From assembly GCA_013397455.1 (NCBI GenBank), contig VYZB01000209.1, positions 743,399 through 807,398 of the forward strand: 64,000 nucleotides of DNA, written 5' to 3'. The notes beneath the pieces are model-generated. The model saw only the letters and a program-made list of their open reading frames with translations. It did not search any database and was not told where the DNA came from. The position numbers and the translations under genes were made by a program. The stretch is from Crotophaga sulcirostris. Lineage: Eukaryota; Chordata; Aves; Cuculiformes; Crotophagidae. Shown piece by piece: positions 24,810 to 35,399 of the stretch (positions are counted from its first letter, which is position 1; every line of letters starts with the position of its first letter).

Positions 24810-26790
24810 CACAAGAGAACAAGAGGTTTTGACATTTACTGAGCTGTCTATGGCACATATTTGGGTTTCTCTGCAGCAGCAGCCCACAGATTTGTTGGGA
24901 CATAAATGACTCGACCCTTAAAACTTCTTCAGACCTTCACAAATGCAACTCCCCATCTTTTCATTACAAACTACACATTGTAATACTTAACACTTGGACA
25001 CTGTGGTTCCCATTTCACAGTGTGGGAACTGCTGAGTCCTGTTGTGAGGACCACCTCAGCAAAATTCATTTATAAATAAGTAAAAAGAAAGATTTCCTGA
25101 AAAGTTATTTTGAAAGCTGCACAGATGCCCAAAATGATGGCAAAGCGACATGATATGCAGCCAGCCCAAAGAGTTCACAGTCAAGGCCCCTGATAAAGAT
25201 GACATTTGTGTTTCTGAATAACATCATATTCTTTATATACATTATATTCATTATATATAATAATAATTGGGGGGAGGGAAATTATCTGACGACATCTTTT
25301 TTTCTCAACCCTGTCTTCCTTTCTTCACACACTGACCATCTTTACTCAAAACTGTTCAAATCTGTGTTACTATTTTTGCTTCTTTTGAGTGCAATCATTG
25401 TTCATAACTTCCACATCCAGCTCAGGGCTATTCCTCCCGTTTAGCGTGTTCCCATTCGCACGATGTCAGCAGAAAGGTTTCTTACTCCAGAAAAGCCGTT
25501 GCATGTGCAATAAACAAATAGCCTTTGACATACTGGTTAATTATATCAGTTAGCAACAATCTCACATGCATGAATGCTGTGCTAATGAAAACACTTTCGC
25601 ATGCAAAGCAGGACCGATCAAGACATTGAAATGTCCAAACCTGCAACTATAAGCAGCACCAACCACGAAACACAACGGGACTTTGTAGCTACACTTAGGA
25701 GTGTGGATGGATGGGAATGCTGTGAGGCTGGGCTCTGAACAAGGTGCAATAAAGGCTTTAGGTGCCGAATAGATTGATTTCATATAAAGGAAGCCATAAA
25801 CGAAGAACATAATCCTGCATCACTGCTGACAATGACAACATAGATTTCTACTTGGGTGTAACCAGCGATGAAGGCATCTATTCACAGCATCTCTGTATCT
25901 TCTATAAAGCACTGGCTTGACTGCCCTGCAGAAAAGCATTGACAGAAGCATGTCTCAAGCTCCTCACACCAAATGCTGTTCTAAATCACACATCACCCAT
26001 TGTCCTGTCTCCAACCAAACTAGACACAAGTAAGTGTTAATAACTCTGCAGCCCATTACCTCTTTGTCACAGTGGTCCACCTTCTCCAAGGCTCCCAGCA
26101 GCCCAGCAGAGAAACCTTGAGCCTTCCCCACCACTAAACCAGGATCCCTCCAGAAAGGGATCTTCAAGTGCCAATCACTTGTCACATTTCAACCTGCTCC
26201 AGAGTAGGAACTGGGCAGCTGGGCTCCAACTCCCAGTGCAGAAGCCAGCCCGGTGCCTCAGCCCCACATGTGCTCTGCAGATGGAGGCACAGCGCGGGCC
26301 GCTGCGGCCAGCCCCATGCATGCTCCCCGCACGCTCGCTATGCAACCAATTTGTATGCTTACCACAGCCATTTGTCCAGGACTTCTGAATGTCTGCAGCC
26401 AAAACCATGGACAAACAAAAAAATGGAGGTGAAAAAACCCCAGGAGCCATGTGCAAGGAAGGCTACACCAGTTCTGTGATTGCCATCACCATCTGCACTC
26501 ACATGGTCTTTGCAGCTGGACAAGGACTTGTCCTCTGCACAGACAAAGGAAGGAGCCGTGCTCAGCCCCTGCATCAATTTGCCTAAAGGCCTCCATCGCT
26601 TTGGCCAAACCAACTCCTTTTTCATTTCTAACTACTACCTTCTCTTTCAGCTACCTGGGCTGAGGACTCTCACCAACCGCTAATGCAGTCCATGCCTATC
26701 GAAACCAAAAAACAATAGTCCTCAGAGAGCCAGTCTCCTTCCATCCAGCAACACTATGCAGAGCTAACCACAGCCTTAATGCACTGACAG
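24810..26790. other. Intronic DNA without recognisable genes
   Basis: Mixed intron. A short stretch at 24995-25035 (GGTTCCCATTTCACAGTG, GGGAACTG) is faintly MIR-like but too short to call. Frames are short and overlapping. Confidence 0.55.
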
Positions 26791-26799
26791 TTAAACTGC

Positions 26800-27270
26800 T
26801 TTTATCTCTTTTATTTTCCACAAAGTTCTCACACAATAATCCCCTGTCATATTTTTAACCAATAAAATATATGAATAGCTAATCTAGTGGCTAACTTTAC
26901 AGCAATATGAGATCTTCCCTTATAATGACTTCCACAATGAAATTACAAAATCCCTATCAAAGGCAATCTTTTTATGGCTGTTAGAAAGACCGTCTCTCTC
27001 CCAGCGCTTGCCATCGATTTAGTTTTAACTCCCTTGTCTCCTCGCATGATGGAGAAAATGGACTACCCCTCAATTTAGGATAAACACATGATTACGAGGT
27101 TTAGCAACAGCAAATTTGCTCTACATTGTTTAGCCTAGAGACGTCCAAGTGCAAAAGCCAAGGAATGTTCTTCCCCGCCTCCTTTTAGCCATGGATAAAC
27201 ACCACACACTGCAAAAGAGAAGTTTTTAATTAAAATTGGCACTTCTGAGCTTGCAGTTGGTTCTTCAATA
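26800..27270. promoter_or_regulatory. Candidate conserved non-coding element
   Basis: AT-rich, repeat-free block with CACACAATAATCC, TTAACCAATAAAATATATG, ATAGCTAATCTAG and GCCATCGATTTAG. It carries the same texture as the other enhancer candidates. Function is inferred only. Confidence 0.25.
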
Positions 27271-27289
27271 AATGACATCACTTTGGACT

Positions 27290-29130
27290 GTGGCAGCATG
27301 GGAGTGTGATGGAGGCTGGGAGCAAGCCCGTGCTGGGTTTTGGCACTGGCCTAGTCATCATAAAAAACACTTTAGTGTTTACAAATGGAAGCTGAGCTGT
27401 GCCCGATGCCCTGGCCTGCCAGGCAGGGAGGAGAGAAGCGTGGACTCTCCAGGCCATGTGCTGGGCAGCGAGCAGCAGGCAGCCATCCCCAGCACCATGG
27501 GCACTGCCTGCCCCCCAGCTGCCCCCCACTCCCCTCCCACTGCCACACTGACTGGGACTTAAAAAGCACCCAGAACACTTACTGGCATCTGCTATGCTCC
27601 TCGAACTTCTGTACTCGGTATTTCAGCCCCAGTCATCTGCCCCTTCACCTTTCCCATTCCCTAACACCTTTGGAAAAAAACTCCCTTAAAAATTCAGGTA
27701 GTTTGCAAATCCTGGTGCTAATACTGCAGTGTACTCACTCTTCTCAAGACCCATAACTCTCCTCCAGCCGATGTGGTGTGCAGGCTCCCTGGGCACCAGC
27801 ACCTGGTGAAACCACACCTTACTCCCCACTGTCCTTTGGGAATGTCTGCAATGTGCCATTCCAGGAGCAAACCGGGATGTCAGCGCTCTCCCACACTGAC
27901 TTGTCATGCCCACACAAGGAAAACTGCAACTGATTGCCCCTTACTTCCACCTAAAACCCTCCCCTCCAGGCGAGACATGAGGAGCCGAGAGCACAGCCCT
28001 GCACAGCCCAGTGTTTAACTACCACTGACTGATGAGCTACCGGGCAGCAGGATGTATCACAAGGCGAGGCAAAATTCCACTATTTTGGTATTTTTTAGGC
28101 CCTGAATAAGCAATAAGATGCTCTGAGCATTCACACATCATGTACTCCTTACAGCCTGCTGTAAGGGGGGGTCTGAAGACTCAGTGAAACACTTCTCTAC
28201 TCAGTAACAGAGGCACATGGAAGACCACAGCCCAGAAAACCCACAGTCGTGGCTAGACTTCATGCTGCTGGAGGATTGGGAGATGGCTGTGGTGCTTGGG
28301 CAGGAGCACGTGGGCTAGACACCAAGGCTGGCACACCAAGGGGTCCCATGGAAAGCAAAACCCAAAGGAGCTGTGGGGTTCAGAGGAGACTGAAGGGGTC
28401 TTGGAGATATTCTAGTTCATGGAAAGATCTTCTGTGCAATCCGCCTTATAAAAAGCACTGCACAAAATCCACCCTTGCTTGGGTTTGGGAGGTTGAAGGC
28501 TGATAACGTGACCCTAGGGCCAAGCTGGCATCTCAAGGAGAAGCCATCTGCACCATGAGCGCAATGGGTATTTCTACCGACCACCAGTAGCTATGGACAA
28601 TGCGAGCTCTGCAGCCCCGGACAGTCCCACCTCAGGTGCCAGGCGGTTTGCAGGGCTCCTACATGGAAGGTTTTTTTGTGGGTTTGCCAATATTGCAAAA
28701 CCACTGCTTAAGCTGGGTGAGAAACTGAAGCCCTGTCTTTGGTCAGCACAGCACAGTGTGGTGCTCGCAGACCTGAAGGAGGCTGTTGTGCCACTCTCTG
28801 TTTCAGGCCACATCTTCCCAAACCCCTTTCACAGGAGACGGATGCTTCTGCTTGTGGTTTCGTGGGCAAAGCAAGATCCTAAAGCACTTGAGAGGATGGT
28901 CACTCATTACAGCAGGAACCTGGGTTCTCCAGAGGTAATTGACTGTGCGGAAGGACTTCCCGGTCGTGGCCAGGCCAGGAGGGCTTTTAGATGACTTTAT
29001 TTATGTACCCAACTCTGGGGACAGCACCAGCCACGCATCATTGCAACGGCTCTTCCGAGTCACCAATTGTCAGGTCATCGTGCCAGGTGGCTGGAAATGT
29101 TGTACCTCTATCTCGACAGGAGAACACTTA
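27290..29130. other. Intronic DNA without recognisable genes
   Basis: GC-moderate intron with overlapping short frames on both strands, including 28593-28994 (+, 133 codons). None has a recognisable domain. No repeats were identified. Confidence 0.55.
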
Positions 29131-29138
29131 AGGGAAGT

Positions 29139-29385
29139 TCGTTCTCATTAATTAAAATTGTGAATTTGAAGTGGATTAATTAAACTGCATTAAATCCCTG
29201 TGTAGACTCCTCACTCAGACTTCAAAGTGTCTTTATTAAATTGCTCAAGCAAAATTCAACTAAACCAAATTAAGGCTGTTTCATTTCTAGATGACAGTGT
29301 CTACACAAGGATGTAATGTAGTTTAGGTAATCCAGTTTGAAGTTATTTCACATCCATTTCAATTGTCCCTGTGTAGACAAGCCTG
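29139..29385. repeat. Possible decayed MITE-like DNA transposon remnant
   Basis: The 12-mer CCCTGTGTAGAC occurs twice in direct orientation (29196-29207, 29367-29378). Each copy is preceded about 30 bases earlier by TTTGAAGT. An inverted copy GTCTACACA lies between them (29299-29307). CTTGTCTACAC-type termini are common in old amniote DNA transposons. The family and exact ends are not established. Confidence 0.4.
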
Positions 29386-29814
29386 AGGAATCCCGTCGCT
29401 CACGAGCCTGTGTACAAATATGGGTAACAACAGGGCCATTTTTAGATTGCCTTTTTAGGAAATTATTTGCAAATATCCTCTTGGACAAGCGATCAAAGAA
29501 TTGATTTTCAGTGGGACCAGGGCAGGGAAGGATGGTGTTCTCACAGCGTGCAGGAGGACAGACATCTCTAGTTGTCCCCACATCTGGGCACACAGGGAGG
29601 AGAGGGAGGGAATGGGCAGTCAGGAAAGCACTGTGCAAACCCAGCTGCACAGCCAAGATGCCTCTGAGCGTATCGCTGCAAGATTTTTCTGTTCCCAAGA
29701 GGGAAACGTGGAGTTTCAGGGTAAAACAGTGGAGATAAGGAAAAAGGAGAATGCTGGGGATGATGTCTGTAGAAGGTGAATGGAGACTGCAGGTTCATAG
29801 GTCGCGGTGGCATC

Positions 29815-30060
29815 AGTACAGGGGGCTGCAGAGGCCTTCCCTAACGGCCCCAGAGCTGCCGGGTGGGAAGGGGGTGCAGAGCTCAGACCCCTCCACCACA
29901 CGGCTCCATACGCGCGGGCCGCCCCGGCGCGTGGGACTCCGGCTGGGGTTGGCAAAGCCGGTGGATTCGGGGCTCCTGCAGAGCCCACGGGGAGAGGCGC
30001 GAGGGAGCTGGCAGGACCGCAGCACAGGGCATCCCCTCTCCATTAGCAGGTCCCAACCCC
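29815..30060. other. GC/CpG-rich patch
   Basis: CpG-dense block within the intron, with words such as TACGCGCGGGCCGCCCCGG. It is the left-most member of a cluster of such patches reaching to 35.3 kb. It supports a spurious 264-codon plus-strand frame (29863-30657) that ends in poly-Ser, Arg and Lys from simple sequence and is not a credible gene. Confidence 0.55.
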
Positions 30061-30335
30061 TCAGCTGGGCAGAGAAGAGCCGTCAAAGTGCAAAAATATA
30101 ATTTGGTGGAGCTCAGAGAAAGCCCTAGGGGGCTGAGGTTTCAGAAGGGGCCCTGCGTCCTGCCAGGCTGCTGCAGCCAGCGCTCCCTGCAGCCTTTCCA
30201 AACAAACTGTTCAGCACCCAGGCCCCGCTGCCCTTGGCCAGCAATTCCCCTGCAACATTCAGGATTTGGGAGCTGCACAGGAGCCAAAGGGTTAAGGCAG
30301 CCCTGCGGTTTACAATTTAGTAGCAGGCAGGCCCG

Positions 30336-30359
30336 CAGCAGCAGCAGCAGCAGCAGCAG
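30336..30359 (+). repeat. CAG trinucleotide tract (8 units)
   Basis: Eight uninterrupted CAG units on the plus strand (CTG on the NFIA transcript strand), intronic. It is short and well below expansion-prone length. Confidence 0.95.
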
Positions 30360-30639
30360 CACAGCCCTTCGCAGGGAGGCTGGAATAACTGCTGGCTGGA
30401 GCTGCAGCACGTCCAGAGGCAACGGCAATAAAACCAGAGTGGATTACATCCCTTCAGAAACCCTCAGGAAAAAAATAAAAAGGGTAAACAAGAGAACTAA
30501 AAAAAAAAAAAAAGGGAATGAAAGAAAGCATAAACCACAGATTATGTCTGTTGGCTGTTTTTTGATAAGCTCTGCTACAAACACAGTGCTAATGAGTGTA
30601 AGGGACATCCTCTGTGTGGGGCGGCTGCTTGACCGCATT

Positions 30640-30870
30640 TTGTCTGCATGTGGCTGATTTCCTCACCCACTGCCAAGCCCCCGTGGCACCGCTCCCTGCC
30701 GGGCTGTTCCCTCTGCCCCTCGGCGGCCGCCAGCGCTGCACCCAACCTGCGTGAGTCAGCAGCAACCGAAGGGCTGAGGGGAGAGCAAACACGCCGGCGC
30801 TGGGAAACTTTCCCTCCCAAGCGTTTCAGGGTCGCCGCACGCTGCCCACGTGAGCTCTGGAGCAGGGCCG
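30640..30870. other. GC/CpG-rich patch
   Basis: CpG-rich stretch (CGGCGGCCGCCAGCGC, ACGCCGGCGCTGG) adjoining an AT-rich, enhancer-like block to its right. No promoter element is evident. Confidence 0.45.
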
Positions 30871-30899
30871 GATGCCTCAGGAGCTCTTTTCATATTAAC

Positions 30900-31375
30900 A
30901 CCATATGATTTTTTTTTTCCCAGTTGATCCCAAAGTCCACCAGCTCCTAGTGTTTATTTACCCTTTGCTAAAGTCTTAGCTGCCCCCTCTTATACCAGTG
31001 AGCACTTTACGAACCCAATGGCGACTGCCTTCCTGAGGCATCTACTGGGCTGCGTATAATTCCTCTAATTAAATGTAAAGGAGAGACGGTTTGGTGGAGC
31101 ACCATTTCATCATTTCCCCTCTCGCTTCACGCTGTGGACTTTAATGAGGACCTAAAACACCATCTTGACTTGGCTTTAGTTTCAGGCCAGATGAGCTTTG
31201 CTTGTTAAGACAGTCTTCACTTGTCAGGAAAAATAGCTCTATTAAGGTCATGTTAATGTAGAGGGTTTGATTAAAGCTAATCAAGGAAGAAAACCAGACC
31301 AAAGCGGTGTGAATCAAACTTACTGCGACATGTTTAACATAACTTCACCTCGCCTATCTGTTAAAAGCAGACAGA
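30900..31375. promoter_or_regulatory. Candidate conserved non-coding element with a homeodomain inverted repeat
   Basis: AT-rich block containing CTCTAATTAAATG, TTAAGGTCATG (extended nuclear-receptor half-site near 31240) and the exact inverted repeat TTGATTA (31267-31273) / TAATCAA (31278-31284), spaced by four bases as in paired homeodomain dimer sites. A CTCF-like core (RC GAGGGGGCAGC) lies near 30980-30992. All function is inferred. Confidence 0.35.
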
Positions 31376-31420
31376 AGTAAGATCAAGTTACTCAGAAGAA
31401 TGCCTGAGCCGGGGGAGCGC

Positions 31421-31510
31421 GTACGGCACCGCGCAGCACGGCACAGCACCGCAGAGCACTGTGCAGCACTGCACAGAACCATGCAGCATCGTAACGCACC
31501 ACGCAGCACC
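31421..31510 (+). repeat. Imperfect 10-bp-period minisatellite (about 9 units)
   Basis: Successive 10-mers follow the consensus GYRCAGCACC: GTACGGCACC, GCGCAGCACG, GCACAGCACC, GCAGAGCACT, GTGCAGCACT, GCACAGAACC, ATGCAGCATC, GTAACGCACC, ACGCAGCACC. Phase is kept without indels. It lies at the left edge of a CpG-rich patch. Confidence 0.85.
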
Positions 31511-31790
31511 GTGCACGCTTAACGCACACGGGGCTTCCCAGACGGGAGCCCGCACACTCCAGCACGGTCGCTCTGCTCTGGATCCCCACGAGCCCGGCGT
31601 CCCGGAGCGGCGCAGGCAGGTCGCAGCCCGGTGCCGCTGCCCGGCCAGCAGCGCGGAGGCGGCCGCCGCTGCCCTGGAATGCACACCGTGCTGGCGTGCT
31701 AATCTGGAGGGGGTTCTCAACACAAATAACGGAGGACGGCTGCAAGTGCCACATTCTCGACGGAGCGGGCACCACGCTGGGGCGGAGACC
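31510..31790. other. GC/CpG-rich patch
   Basis: CpG-dense DNA directly right of the 10-bp minisatellite, with words such as GGAGGCGGCCGCCGCTGCC. It resembles an intragenic CpG island. Overlapping frames on both strands are compositional. Confidence 0.5.
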
Positions 31791-31799
31791 CTGTCCCGC

Positions 31800-33120
31800 T
31801 TTCCTGGGGGCTGTTTTATCAAGGTGATGGGAGTTTTACAGAAAATGCAGTGGCATTTTTCAAACCCAAAAGACTATCCCATCGCTGAAGCTCATTATGG
31901 CAGTGCCTCATTTTTTGGATTTTACTGGATATGTTTTCCTATACTTTACCCTAAGGAGTTTGCAGCTGGAAGCTCTCCCTGCTTCTTCCTCCATGCAAGC
32001 TAACAACCGTTCTCCTTGCTTTTAGTTTTACTTTGTTTTTACCATGCAGACAGGGCCATCCAAGGAGGTCATTTGGGAGAGCAGGGAAAAAAAATATAAG
32101 AAGTAGGTGCTAGTCCCTAAGTAGGGAGAGCTCCCGAGAACCTTACAGCCCCAGTTAGCAGCAAAACACCATCGGCCAAACCCTTGAGCAGGCCCTCGAG
32201 CTCCATCAACTGCAAAACACCCATGTAAAGTGCTTTGGAAAACACAGATGTACTTCAGCCCTCAGCACACGCAGAGTCCAAGGGACACCGTCCCGCCCCA
32301 CGGGGTCTGGATCCTGCCGAACTGCCCCTCGGTTGCCAAAGGTAAAACTGCCAACCAAACCGCCTTCGCTTTTTGCTTTTGCTCCTCAGCCCCTGGTTGG
32401 AAGGAAAACGTCAACGGATGTTTGAGACGCGGGCGGATTAAGCCACAAGGTACAAGCTCTCACAAGCAAAAGCAATTAAATGAGAGCTTTTTGTTGATTC
32501 TTTCAAGAGAGAAGTTAGAAACTCGGCGCTATGGAAGGGGCTTTTTAAGGATAATTTTCTCCAAAGAAGTTCAGGAACTCCAAACATACACAGGGATATC
32601 CTGCTTAGGACAAGGCTCAACATTAAAAAAACACAGTCTAAACAAAAACGTGGGACTACTCCCCTGCTCCAGCTCTGCCACTCGGCGAAGGATGGACAGG
32701 AAATTACCAGCAGTGGCATGGGGGCTGCTGCCAAGAGGGAGCGCGGAAACAAAAGCCCCTCTATTGTGCAGGAAAACCTGACATCCATCCCCTGTGCTGT
32801 ACTCTGAACTCCCGTAAACCTTTCCTGTGAGATATGATTTGTGAGAGCTTTCCACATTTTGAGTGCCCTGTGCTCCCCCCGCCGCACACGCAAGCAGGAT
32901 CTGCATCCACACCAAGTTTCACACCGACGCCAGCCTTCAAAAACCCCTATTTCTTCCTCCTCCTCCAGCAGCTGCCCCACAAATTGCTATTAGGAAAGAA
33001 AAAGGGATATTTGCCCTCACCAGGGGCAGCAGGAGTCCCGCATTGCACAAGGGGCTGAAAGGGCTCAATTTTCTTCATTACTCAGTTGGTTTGCCGTCAG
33101 TGCAACACAGGGAGGTTTTC
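31800..33120. other. Intronic DNA without recognisable genes
   Basis: Mixed intron. Frames of 183 codons (32230-32781, +) and 180 codons (32438-32980, minus) overlap antiparallel, and neither shows a domain, so both are considered chance. Confidence 0.55.
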
Positions 33121-33124
33121 TGGT

Positions 33125-33950
33125 AAAACAGTAATATTTGATATTTGTGTGTTTCTTTTTGAAGCCATACACTGTAATTGACTAACAGGTCACTCTCAAT
33201 TAATTATATTTAACAAGCAGAAGATGCAAAGCAACGCTCCCTCCCCCAAATTATGTCCTTTGGTTATTTAAATAGGTGCAAGTAGAGGGATGGGAGAAGG
33301 AACAAGTCGGTGAAGTATCAGCTGTGGAAGTTTGTTGGGAACTTTCCAAAATCCTACATCTGCTTGGCAACAGCTCAGAAAGGGATATGGTTACTCTTTT
33401 AACAGTAACACAGCTTTCCCAGGCTACAATATATGAAAAACAGCTTACCCTCAAGCCGGGAAGGGCCAAGCCAGAGCTGCAAACCCCACCCTCCCAAACC
33501 CTCAGCTCCACCATGAGACCCCATCACCCCCTCAGAGCCAGCTGGGGACCACAGCAAATGCCACCCTTGGGGGCAGGAAGGTGGGCAGGTCAGCACCCCG
33601 GGGGGGCTGCGCTGCCAGGAACATCTCAGGGGTCCTCCCACCGCGGCTGGAGAGGGGGCTCCTGCTCCAACATTTTTGGCGAAAAACACGGCACAACTCT
33701 TGTCAGCATAAGCATTTGCTCACCACAAACAACACATCTAAAGGCACTGTTTTTAATTATAGCATTAATTGATCTCTTTTTTTTTTTTCCAGTTGCTAAT
33801 TAGAGAGATAATATCTCAGTTGCTTTACGAGCTTTAGAAGACTTTTGCTTGCATGGAGATACTTCTGCAGCAGAAAGCAGAGGTGGATTGAGCAGAGAGC
33901 ACTCGTTTTGAAAAGAGAAGAAATGATTTACCACAGTTGGGTGCATTTTT
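33125..33950. promoter_or_regulatory. Two enhancer-like AT-rich blocks around a GC-rich core
   Basis: The left block (33125-33230) carries CTGTAATTGAC and CAATTAATTATATTT. The right block (33735-33900) carries GCATTAATTGATC, GCTAATTAG and the perfect 13-bp GATA palindrome GAGATAATATCTC (33805-33817). The middle is GC-rich with no gene. The role is inferred from word content. Confidence 0.3.
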
Positions 33951-34139
33951 TATATTTTAATTAAACTTGCTTTAGTCAAAAAAACAAAAGAGAAAAACTT
34001 CCTCCAGCCCATTTTGTGATTAGAGGGCAGGGAGGCATTAGGAAGACTTAGTGCCTCTGGCAGGTCAGGAAAACACGTGAAAAAATGAGAAGTAAAAACA
34101 ATAGTGCAGGAGAAAGGGGGAGCGCGTTTGGCACGTGGT

Positions 34140-34380
34140 GAGATGGCTTTTCCACCACAGACTGCGCGGGTGACAGCCGCCGCCGGCTCCCACGCCAGGA
34201 GGGCTCTGCAGGGAGCGTCGCGGCGCCCCACGCGCGCCCCAGCGGGCTCGGGAACGCCGCTGCTCCGAGGCCCGGGATCCTGGCCGGAGCGGAGGAACCG
34301 CGCGTCTGGATGGAGTTTTACAACTAGGCGAAAGTTCCCGCAGCGGCAGGGCGCGCGGCTGGCACTGCCTGGTGTGACCC
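34140..34380. promoter_or_regulatory. Intragenic CpG island
   Basis: The densest CpG stretch of the window (GTCGCGGCGCCCCACGCGCG and similar) over about 240 bases. It is flanked on the right by AT-rich DNA with an AP-1 word TGAGTCA (34402-34408) and a 13-bp palindrome GCATCAGTGATGC (34444-34456). It could be an orphan CpG island marking an alternative promoter or a Polycomb-regulated enhancer. By-eye call, CpG ratio not computed. Confidence 0.55.
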
Positions 34381-34384
34381 ATTT

Positions 34385-35000
34385 CTAAAATAATTACAGC
34401 CTGAGTCACAAACCTGTTAAGACCCAATTAACAAAAATGTTATGCATCAGTGATGCGTGTTTTGTCCAGAACTTTTAATTCCCCAGTTTTTCCAAGTAAA
34501 TTCTCTCTCTTTATTTTCTAGTCATTAAATCTCCTCCCCTGGGTGCGAGTGGTTGCTTTCCCATTGTGTTGCGAAAGGGTTAGCGGGCCAAGAAGTCAGA
34601 AGGAAAAGGGTGTCAGTACTTGTTGCCACTTTGCAGTGGGGAAAAAAAAATAAAAAGGAAATTAAAAAGAAACTCTTGTTGCTCCCAAAGCCACGGCGAA
34701 GCCCTGGGGATGGCAAGGGGGTCAGGCTGTGCCCGGCTGTGAGGGCGCCAGTGGGGAAGAAGCTGGCTCTGCCCTGGCCTTTGCAGACAAGAGGAGGCAG
34801 CGGAGAGGATTTTATTTGGCAGATGGGTGCAGCTATTGAGCTTATGCAGTAGTGGGTTTTTGGCTGCCCGAGTGGGTAGCCTGTTGTTTACTGTTTATGT
34901 ATTTGTCAGTTTTAATTATTGTGAAGTGCCCAGATGCTCTGGCGACCAGTGCCATAAGCATTTAGGGAGCAAATATATAATGAAATGCACTTGAAAACAT
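34385..35000. promoter_or_regulatory. Candidate conserved non-coding element between two CpG islands
   Basis: Repeat-poor blocks at 34385-34520 and 34850-35000. They contain forkhead-like TGTTTAC and TGTTTATG words, TTTTAATTATTG and TATATAATGAAATGC. The intervening sequence has a short A-rich run. Enhancer function is inferred. Confidence 0.3.
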
Positions 35001-35004
35001 CTCC

Positions 35005-35275
35005 GCTTCCCCCCCGGCCCTGTCCCCGCCGCCTCCCGGGACACCCCACAGCAGAGAACACCGGCTCCCCTCGGCAGGGCTGTGCCGCACCGCCGGGCGC
35101 GCGATGCCCGGGCCAGCCGAGAGCGGTCCAGGGCTGCCCTTCTCTCCCCTCCTCGAAACTCCAGCTCCACCAGAGCCAGCCCAGCGGCAGACACTGCCAA
35201 CAACAGCGGCCCCCTTCGCTCCCCGGCTCCACATTCTGCTGCTCCTACCCCCACCGCAGGCCCCGGGCGTGCAAA
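35005..35275. promoter_or_regulatory. Intragenic CpG island
   Basis: CpG-rich block with GCACCGCCGGGCGCGCGATG and similar words. On the minus (NFIA sense) strand it lies immediately downstream of a TATATAAA word (35350-35357), so the pair has promoter-like geometry for NFIA-sense transcription. No transcript evidence is available here. Confidence 0.5.
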
Positions 35276-35278
35276 TCT

Positions 35279-35296
35279 GGAAGCAGATCTGCTTCC
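35279..35296. repeat. Perfect 18-bp palindrome
   Basis: GGAAGCAGATCTGCTTCC is fully self-complementary with no loop. It carries opposed ETS-like GGAAGC arms and sits at the boundary of the CpG island. Confidence 0.9.
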
Positions 35297-35349
35297 TTGC
35301 ACCTTTCTTTTTTTTAACTGTCCATCTTTTTAAGGTTATTGGACTCTGT

Positions 35350-35357
35350 TTTATATA
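35350..35357 (-). promoter_or_regulatory. TATA-like word upstream of an intragenic CpG island
   Basis: TATATAAA on the NFIA-sense strand, about 75 bases upstream of the CpG island at 35005-35275. A separate TATAAAT on the plus strand (35383-35389) is followed by GC-rich sequence. Such words are common by chance, so this is weak evidence for a core promoter. Confidence 0.2.
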
Positions 35358-35399
35358 ACAAGGTTACGTGCATGGCGAGCAGTATAAATGCATCCCAGG

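Noticed and set aside
24300..24887. 195-codon minus-strand frame rich in Leu, Pro, Ser and Phe
   Set aside because: This composition is what a pyrimidine-rich strand gives. No domain or transposase/reverse-transcriptase motif is present.
30209..30231. REST/NRSE-like TTCAGCACC half-site
   Set aside because: The left half matches but the right half (GGACAGCGCC) is absent at the required spacing.
29863..30657. 264-codon plus-strand frame, the longest in the window
   Set aside because: Its length comes from a GC-rich patch plus a CAG tract and an A-rich run. There is no domain, it overlaps frames on both strands and lies inside the NFIA intron.
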